DNA of 64,000 nt from an uncultured Prochlorococcus sp. (lineage in GTDB: Bacteria; Cyanobacteriota; Cyanobacteriia; PCC-6307; Cyanobiaceae). How positions within the stretch are numbered: position 1 is the stretch's first letter; each line of letters opens with the position of its first letter. Where the stretch lies: contig CABZNT010000003.1 in assembly GCA_902527105.1 (NCBI GenBank), positions 62,001 through 126,000 of the forward strand. The letters run 5' to 3'. The notes below the pieces were generated by a model. The model was not told the DNA's origin. It was given only the letters and a program-made list of their open reading frames with translations, and did no database searches. Below, in pieces: positions 58,219-64,000 of the stretch. A program made the translations under genes and the position numbers.

Positions 58219-58222
58219 AAAT

Positions 58223-59185
58223 TTAATTTTGATTGGCACTACTTATTGACCTTATTCTATAAATTGGACGACTTTGACTTTCATGATATGTTCTAATTAA
58301 AAGTTCGCTCAATAATCCAAAGCTAAATAATTGAACCCCAGCAATTCCTAATATTAATGAAAACATTAGCAACGGTCGATTTCCAATATCCTCACCCATT
58401 ATTTTTAATGCTATCAAATAAGCACTCATCGATAGGCTAGTGAAAATACTTATAATTCCAACAAAACCAAATCCATACATCGGTCTTGTTAAAAATTTAG
58501 TCATAAACCAAACAGTTAGTAAATCCATTAAAACTCTAAAAGTTCTGTCTATTCCATATTTGCTAGATCCATATTGCCTGCTTCTATGATTGACTTTAAT
58601 CTCTTTGATTCTTGCACCTTCAATATTTGCTAAGACAGGCAAAAACCTGTGAAGTTCTCCATACAATTTAATATCATCAATTATTTCTTTCTTAAAAGCT
58701 TTTAATGAACATCCATAGTCATGCAACTTCAAACCTGTTACGCGAGCTATTAATTTATTCGCTATTTTGGATGGTATCTTTCTATTAATTAATTTATCTT
58801 TTCTATCAAACCTCCATCCACAAATCAAATCGTAGCCATTATTAATTTCTGAAATTAATATCGGAATATCATTTGGATCATTCTGTAAATCACCATCCAA
58901 AGTAATGACAATATCGCCTTTAGAGTTATCAAAGCCAGCTGACATTGCTGCAGTTTGCCCATAATTTTTGCGGAGGGAAATCACTGACAATTCTTTAATT
59001 TTGAGAGTTAATTGTTTTAATACTTGTTGAGTATTATCTTTAGAACCATCATTTACAACAATCAATTCAAAATTTAATTTATGTAATGACATTACATTAA
59101 TGACTTCATCCAATAAAAAAACAATACTCTCACTTTCATTGAAAACTGGGATGATAATAGAAATTAATTGTTTTATATCTGACAT
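58223..59185 (-). CDS. GT2 glycosyltransferase with two C-terminal membrane spans (DPM1/GtrB-like)
   Basis: The 320 residues give a GT-A domain (ISIIIPVFNESESI, NDGSKDNTQQ, the DGDLQNDP metal motif, HDYGCSLKAF, NHRSRQYGSSKYG) and then two membrane spans (about 232-254 and 270-295). This arrangement is that of polyprenyl-phosphate glycosyltransferases such as GtrB, which load a sugar on a lipid carrier. Such a donor could serve ArnT-like transferases such as the one at 31.7 kb; that link is inference. Confidence 0.88.
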   Translation of the reverse strand: MSDIKQLISIIIPVFNESESIVFLLDEVINVMSLHKLNFELIVVNDGSKDNTQQVLKQLTLKIKELSVISLRKNYGQTAAMSAGFDNSKGDIVITLDGDLQNDPNDIPILISEINNGYDLICGWRFDRKDKLINRKIPSKIANKLIARVTGLKLHDYGCSLKAFKKEIIDDIKLYGELHRFLPVLANIEGARIKEIKVNHRSRQYGSSKYGIDRTFRVLMDLLTVWFMTKFLTRPMYGFGFVGIISIFTSLSMSAYLIALKIMGEDIGNRPLLMFSLILGIAGVQLFSFGLLSELLIRTYHESQSRPIYRIRSISSANQN

Positions 59186-59230
59186 TTATATTTGATATAT
59201 TTATATAATTTTAACTTAATTTAGAAGATT

Positions 59231-59265
59231 AAAATAAAAAAAAATCACCACAGATGTGGTGATTT
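59231..59265 (-). terminator. Intrinsic terminator of psaA-psaB
   Basis: On the minus strand, 20 bases past the psaB stop, AAATCACCAC pairs perfectly with GTGGTGATTT (10 base pairs, 4-base loop) and is followed by a T-tract (TTTTTTATTTT). This is a textbook rho-independent terminator, the clearest in the window, and it separates psaAB from the glycosyltransferase gene downstream. Confidence 0.9.
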
Positions 59266-59284
59266 AAATTATTTAAAAGAAGAT

Positions 59285-61513
59285 TTAACCAAACTTACCA
59301 GACGTAGATGCAATCACAAATGCACCGAAAGTAAGGATGTTACCAATGGTGAAATGTGCTAAACCAACCAATCTAGCTTGAACAATTGAAAGTGCAACTG
59401 GCTTATCTCTCCAGCCAACAAGGTTAGCAATTGGAGTACGCTGATGTGCCCAAACTAATGTTTCAATTAATTCTTGCCAGTAACCACGCCATGATATTAG
59501 GAACATGAAACCAGTAGCCCAAACTAAGTGACCGAATAGGAACATCCAAGCCCAAGGAGATAATGAGTTTACTCCAAATGGATTATATCCGTTAATAAGT
59601 TGAGCAGAGTTTAACCACAGATAATCTCTGAACCAACCCATTAGATAAGTTCCTGATTCATTAAATTGTGCTACATTACCCTGCCATATTGCTAAATGTT
59701 TCCAATGCCAGTAGAAAGTTACCCATGCTAATAAATTTAATGCCCAGAACATAGCTAAATACATAGCGTCCCATGATGAACTATCACAAGTACCTCCACG
59801 TCCAGGTCCATCACAAGGGAATGCATAACCTAAATCTTTCTTATCAGGAATTAATTTGGTTCCTCTAGCATCAAGAGCGCCTTTGATAAGAATTAAAGCA
59901 GTTGTATGAAGACCTAAAGCGATAGCATGATGAACTAAGAAATCTGCAGGTCCTATAGGTAAGAATGCACTTAATGCATCTTGTCTATTGATAAGATCCA
60001 TCCAGTAATGATTACCTGGTAAAGAGTTAGCAGCAAGACTTGCTGAACTTGTAGGATCAGATAGTAGAGCATTGAAGCCGTACATCATCTTACCTTGAGC
60101 AGCCTGAACGAATTGAGCAAATACTGGCTCAATTAGAATTTGCTTTTCAGGATTACCAAAAGCTACAACAACATCGTTATGGACATAAATTCCAAGCGTA
60201 TGGAATCCAAGCAACATTGTTACCCAACTAAGGTGACTTATTAAAGCTTCCTTTGTTCCAAGAACTCTCGCTAATACATTATCTTTATTTAATTCAGGAT
60301 CGTAATCTCTCACAAAGAAAATAGCTCCATGTGCAAAAGCACCTACCATCAAGAACATTGCTATGTACTGATGATGACTATATAAAGCAGATTGTGTAGT
60401 GTAGTCCCTAGCGATAAAGGCATAGGAAGGAAGTGCTCCCATATGTTGCGCCACAAGAGAAGTTGCCACTCCAAGTGATGCTAATGCTAGTCCAAGTTGG
60501 AAATGTAATGAGTTATTTACAGTTTCATAAATACCATCATGATTAATTCCGAAACTACCTTTATGAGGATCATTTGGGTGCCTAGTATTATGAGCTTCTG
60601 TAATTTCTTTGAGGCTATGGCCAATGCCAAAAGTATTCCTATACATATGGCCAGCAATTACAAAAACTGTTCCAATTGCAATGTGGTGATGAGCAATATC
60701 AGTAAGCCATAATGCTTCACTTTGAGGATGAAGACCACCCAAGAAGGTAAATATTGCTGTTCCAGCTCCCTCAGCTGTACCAAATACTTGATCTAAAGAA
60801 TCAGGATTTTGTGCATATGCTCCCCAATTTAAAGTAAAGAAAGGAGCTAATCCTGCAGGATGTGGAAGTACAGTTAACCAGTTATCCCAACCCACATGCT
60901 GTCCTCTTGATTCAGGTATAGCAACGTGAACCAAATGCCCTGTCCAAGCGATACTACTAAAACCAAATAAAACAGCTAAGTGATGATTTAATCTTGACTC
61001 TGCATTTTTAAACCAAGCTAGAGAGGGTCTGAATTTTGGTTGTAAGTGTAACCAACCTGCAAATAAAGTCCAGCAAGCAAGAATACTCATAAATATTGAT
61101 GCTTGGAAGAGTTGCTCATTAGTTCTCATTCCAATTGTGTACCACCAATGGTAGAGACCTGAATAAGCGATATTTACTGGACCGCTTGCTCCAGCTTGTG
61201 TCATTGCTTCTGTGATCCCTGATCCAAAATGAGGATCCCAAATAGCATGAGCTATAGGACGAACATGAGTTGGATCAAGTACAAATTGCTCAAAGTTACC
61301 CTGCCAAGCAATATGAAATAGGTTACCAGCTACCCAGAGAGCGATTATTGCTAGATGTCCAAAATGTGTAGAGAATAGCTTCTGATAAAGTTTTTCTTCG
61401 GTCATACCATCATGACTTTCAAAGTCATGAGCGGTAGCTATTCCGTACCATATTCGTCGGGTTGTGGGGTCCTGAGCTAGACCCTGGTTAAATGATGGAA
61501 ATTTTGTTGCCAT
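59285..61513 (-). CDS. psaB: Photosystem I P700 apoprotein A2
   Basis: The 742-residue core subunit with eleven membrane helices binds half the special pair and the electron chain. The FX-cluster loop [15 protein letters not shown] with two cysteine ligands is intact, and the many paired histidines (e.g. [16 protein letters not shown]) are present. It follows psaA by 27 bases and ends before a strong terminator. Length is normal. Confidence 0.99.
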
Positions 61514-61540
61514 TGAATTAAAAAGGTGAAGTTCAGGTTA

Positions 61541-63844
61541 TTAGCCCAGCCCGAAAAGGCGAGCATGGAAGAAAGCCCATGTGGTAGCAATACCACCTAC
61601 AAGGAAGTGTGTAACACCTACTGCACGTCCCTGAGTAATAGATAGAGCTCGCGGTTGAATGGTAGGTGCAACTTTTAGTTTATTGTGTGCCCAAACAATT
61701 GATTCGAACAATTCTTGCCAATATCCCCTTCCGCTGAAGAGGAACATTAAACTGAACGCCCATATAAAGTGAGCTCCTAAGAACATCAAACCGTACATGC
61801 TTATTGATTGACCATAGCTTGTTAATACTTGAGAAGCTTGAGCCCAGAGGAAATCTCTTAACCAACCATTAATAGTGATTGAACTTTGTGCGAAATTACC
61901 GCCGGTGAGTCCCCAAACATCACTCTGCATTTTCCAAGAGAAGTGGAAAATAACTATTGATAAACAGTTATACATCCAGAAGAGAGCCAAGAAAACGTGA
62001 TCCCATGAAGAAACTTGACATGTACCACCTCTTCCAGGACCATCACAAGGGAATCTAAATCCTAAAGAAGCTTTATCAGGGATCAACCTTGAACTTCTTG
62101 CATAAAGTACTCCTTTGAGAAGTATCAAAACAGTTACATGTATTTGGAAAGCATGAATATGATGAATCATTAAATCAGCTGTACCTAATGGAATTGGCGC
62201 TATAGCTACTTTTCCACCAACTTCTACTAAACTTCCATTAAAAACTTCACTTAAGGCTTTGTGAGGTAAAGCTTCTGCGGTACCTGCTAAAAGAGAAGTT
62301 CCAACAGCAGATGCTTGAATACTCTGTACCCATTGAGCAAAGATTGGCTGAAGTTGGATTGCAGAATCACTAAACATATCTTGGGGTCTACCCAAAGCTC
62401 TCATAGTGTCGTTATGAATATAGAGTCCAAAACTATGGAATCCTAACCACATACATACCCAGTTCAGGTGACTGATTAAAGCATCTCTTGCCTTAAGAAT
62501 TCTGTCTAATACATTATCTATATGTTTTGCTGGATCATAATCTCTAACCATTGCAATTCCAGCATGCGCTCCTGCTCCTACTATGAATAATCCACCTATC
62601 CACATGTGATGGGTAAATAAACCAAGAACAGTCATGTAGTCAGTAGCTATATAAGGATATGGAGGCATCGCATACATGTGATGAGATACAAGTATGCTTA
62701 TTGATCCAAGCATCGCTAGGTTTACTGATAGCTGAGCATGTCTACTTTCTGCCATGAACTCAAAAAGACCTTGATGACCTTTAGGCGCAGGAAATAATAT
62801 TGGGTCTCCTTGTTGTGAATCTAATATTTCTTTCATACTATGACCAATACCGTAGTTGGTTCTGTACATATGACCACCGATTATTGCTATTACACCAAAA
62901 GCTAAATGATGATGTGAAACATCAGTCATCCATAAGCTTCCTGTCACAGGGTTAAGTCCACCTTTGAAAGTAAGGAAGTCTGAGAAAGCTAACCAATTTA
63001 AACTGAAGAAATTCCCTGTACCACTTGCTAATCCTGGAAATATCTGACCGATAATTTGTGGATCACAAAGTTGATGCGGCATAGGCATATCTGCAATAGT
63101 TGCTATTTCTTTTCCATTAATAACTAAAGGAGAACCCGCATCAATTGCATCTAAGAGAGCAGCAGTAGGAGCTCCGATATGAATACAATGGCCTGCCCAT
63201 GCTAAAGATCCTAGTCCTACTAAACCAGCTATATGGTGGTTAAGCATAGACTCAATATCTTGGAACCACTCCATTTTTGGAGCCGCTTTGTGATAATGAA
63301 AAATTCCAGCATGAAGCATAAGTGCAGCCATTACTACGGCACCTATTGCTAAAGCCATCAGTTCACTCTCATTAGTGATTCCCCATGCTCTCCACATGTG
63401 AAATATTCCTGAACTAATTTGAATACCATTGTAGTTAGCACCAAGGTCAGCATTAAGCATTTCTTGACCAACGATTGCCCATACTTGCTGAGCACCTGGT
63501 TTGACATGTGTTGGATCAGCTAACCAACCTGAGTAATTAGAAAATCTTGCTCCATGGAAAAATGCAGCACTCATCCATATAAAAATGACTGCAAGATGTC
63601 CAAAATGAGCTGAAAAGATTTTTCTTGTTGCTTCTTCAGCATCGCCTGTATGCACATCGAAATCATGTGCATCAGCATGCAGATTCCAGATCCAAGTTGT
63701 AGTTTTTGGACCTTTAGATAATTTACTTGACCAGAAACCTGGCTTATCTAATTTGGCAAAATCAATAGGTCTTGGATCGGCCTTTACAGGATCTTCCAAA
63801 ACTTTTTTGTTTTTTTCTCCACTTTCTGGTGGGCTGATGGTCAT
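61541..63844 (-). CDS. psaA: Photosystem I P700 apoprotein A1
   Basis: The 767-residue partner of PsaB, with the FX-cluster loop [16 protein letters not shown] and eleven helices. The [24 protein letters not shown] region and [10 protein letters not shown] are typical. A GAGG ribosome-binding site sits just ahead of the ATG at 63844. First gene of psaA-psaB; its leader has the inverted repeats listed separately. Length is normal. Confidence 0.99.
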   Translation of the reverse strand: MTISPPESGEKNKKVLEDPVKADPRPIDFAKLDKPGFWSSKLSKGPKTTTWIWNLHADAHDFDVHTGDAEEATRKIFSAHFGHLAVIFIWMSAAFFHGARFSNYSGWLADPTHVKPGAQQVWAIVGQEMLNADLGANYNGIQISSGIFHMWRAWGITNESELMALAIGAVVMAALMLHAGIFHYHKAAPKMEWFQDIESMLNHHIAGLVGLGSLAWAGHCIHIGAPTAALLDAIDAGSPLVINGKEIATIADMPMPHQLCDPQIIGQIFPGLASGTGNFFSLNWLAFSDFLTFKGGLNPVTGSLWMTDVSHHHLAFGVIAIIGGHMYRTNYGIGHSMKEILDSQQGDPILFPAPKGHQGLFEFMAESRHAQLSVNLAMLGSISILVSHHMYAMPPYPYIATDYMTVLGLFTHHMWIGGLFIVGAGAHAGIAMVRDYDPAKHIDNVLDRILKARDALISHLNWVCMWLGFHSFGLYIHNDTMRALGRPQDMFSDSAIQLQPIFAQWVQSIQASAVGTSLLAGTAEALPHKALSEVFNGSLVEVGGKVAIAPIPLGTADLMIHHIHAFQIHVTVLILLKGVLYARSSRLIPDKASLGFRFPCDGPGRGGTCQVSSWDHVFLALFWMYNCLSIVIFHFSWKMQSDVWGLTGGNFAQSSITINGWLRDFLWAQASQVLTSYGQSISMYGLMFLGAHFIWAFSLMFLFSGRGYWQELFESIVWAHNKLKVAPTIQPRALSITQGRAVGVTHFLVGGIATTWAFFHARLFGLG

Positions 63845-63874
63845 CTAGCACCTCGAAAATAATTGACATTAAAG

Positions 63875-63953
63875 CCGATTGATCGGATCTTGAACCTATT
63901 TTTAATGATAATGTTCAAGAAAACGAATCCTTCGGAACTTTAGATATTCGTTT
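63875..63953 (-). promoter_or_regulatory. Three inverted repeats in the psaA leader/promoter
   Basis: Reading toward psaA (from 63953 down): AAACGAAT/ATTCGTTT (63921-63953) and TCTTGAAC/GTTCAAGA (63888-63920), each with perfect 8-bp arms and a 17-base middle, abut exactly; then CCGAT/ATCGG (63875-63886) with a 2-base loop, 30 bases before the ATG. They may be operators of light-responsive factors or a folded 5' leader. The transcription start is not known from sequence. Confidence 0.5.
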
Positions 63954-64000
63954 CAAAAATAATAAGGCAAAGATTCTTTCGTTATGCATTAACGTAACAA

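Overview
The window looks like core genome of a high-light-adapted marine picocyanobacterium, most likely Prochlorococcus. The evidence is a very AT-rich sequence with dense, tightly packed genes; a split rpoC1/rpoC2; psaA/psaB/psaI/psaL; a 50-residue high-light-inducible protein; ferredoxin-dependent glutamate synthase; ycf35; LL-diaminopimelate aminotransferase; and BioK, the picocyanobacterial pimeloyl-ACP methyl ester esterase. I see no insertion sequence, prophage or CRISPR array. Species and strain are inferred, not proven.

Layout. 1-0.7 kb: truncated SKI2-type helicase on the minus strand. 0.8-5.4 kb: biotin operon bioF-bioK-bioC-bioD-bioA. 5.4-11.5 kb: small cyanobacterial genes (DUF3143, a J-domain membrane protein, rsmG, an aldo/keto reductase-ferredoxin-ycf35-DUF2997 cluster, a HEAT protein, a tiny membrane protein, rlmN, an hli gene). 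11.5-22.2 kb, minus: rpsT-tatD-rpoB-rpoC1-rpoC2. 22.3-25.5 kb: hisD, rpiA and an HtrA-type protease. 25.7-31.3 kb, plus: rimP-nusA-ylxR-infB. 31.3-36.1 kb: DUF3493, tRNA-Thr(CGT), two envelope-type glycosyltransferases and a radical SAM protein of the photosystem II high-light type. 36.1-41.8 kb: clpS, dapL, rne-rnhB, DUF1997, pheA. 41.8-48.1 kb, minus: the str operon rpsL-rpsG-fusA-tuf-rpsJ, running on into a LON-domain gene and a plastoquinone/tocopherol methyltransferase. 48.3-54.1 kb: Fd-GOGAT, a YciI-like gene, lipA. 54.1-59.2 kb: the least ordinary part, with a serine-recombinase-like protein lacking its nucleophile, a small unknown gene, a head-to-head serine hydrolase/NlpC-P60 pair, psaI-psaL, an unknown membrane protein and a polyprenyl-phosphate-type glycosyltransferase. 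59.2-64 kb, minus: psaA-psaB with a clear terminator and a leader holding abutting inverted repeats.

How the genes fit together. Most of the window is growth machinery (RNA polymerase, translation factors, RNase E, ribosomal proteins) beside photosystem I and light-stress genes, biotin and lipoate cofactor synthesis, nitrogen assimilation, and amino-acid synthesis. Genes are often coupled by overlapping or abutting start and stop codons.

I did not find a clear new multi-gene system. The most distinctive observations are: an aldo/keto reductase whose C-terminal ferredoxin motif has lost all its cysteines beside a separate ferredoxin gene; a recombinase-fold protein without catalytic serine; the RNase E PNPase-docking peptide overlapping the start of rnhB; two abutting 33-bp inverted repeats before psaA; and a 3-bp divergent spacer between two cell-wall-type hydrolase genes.
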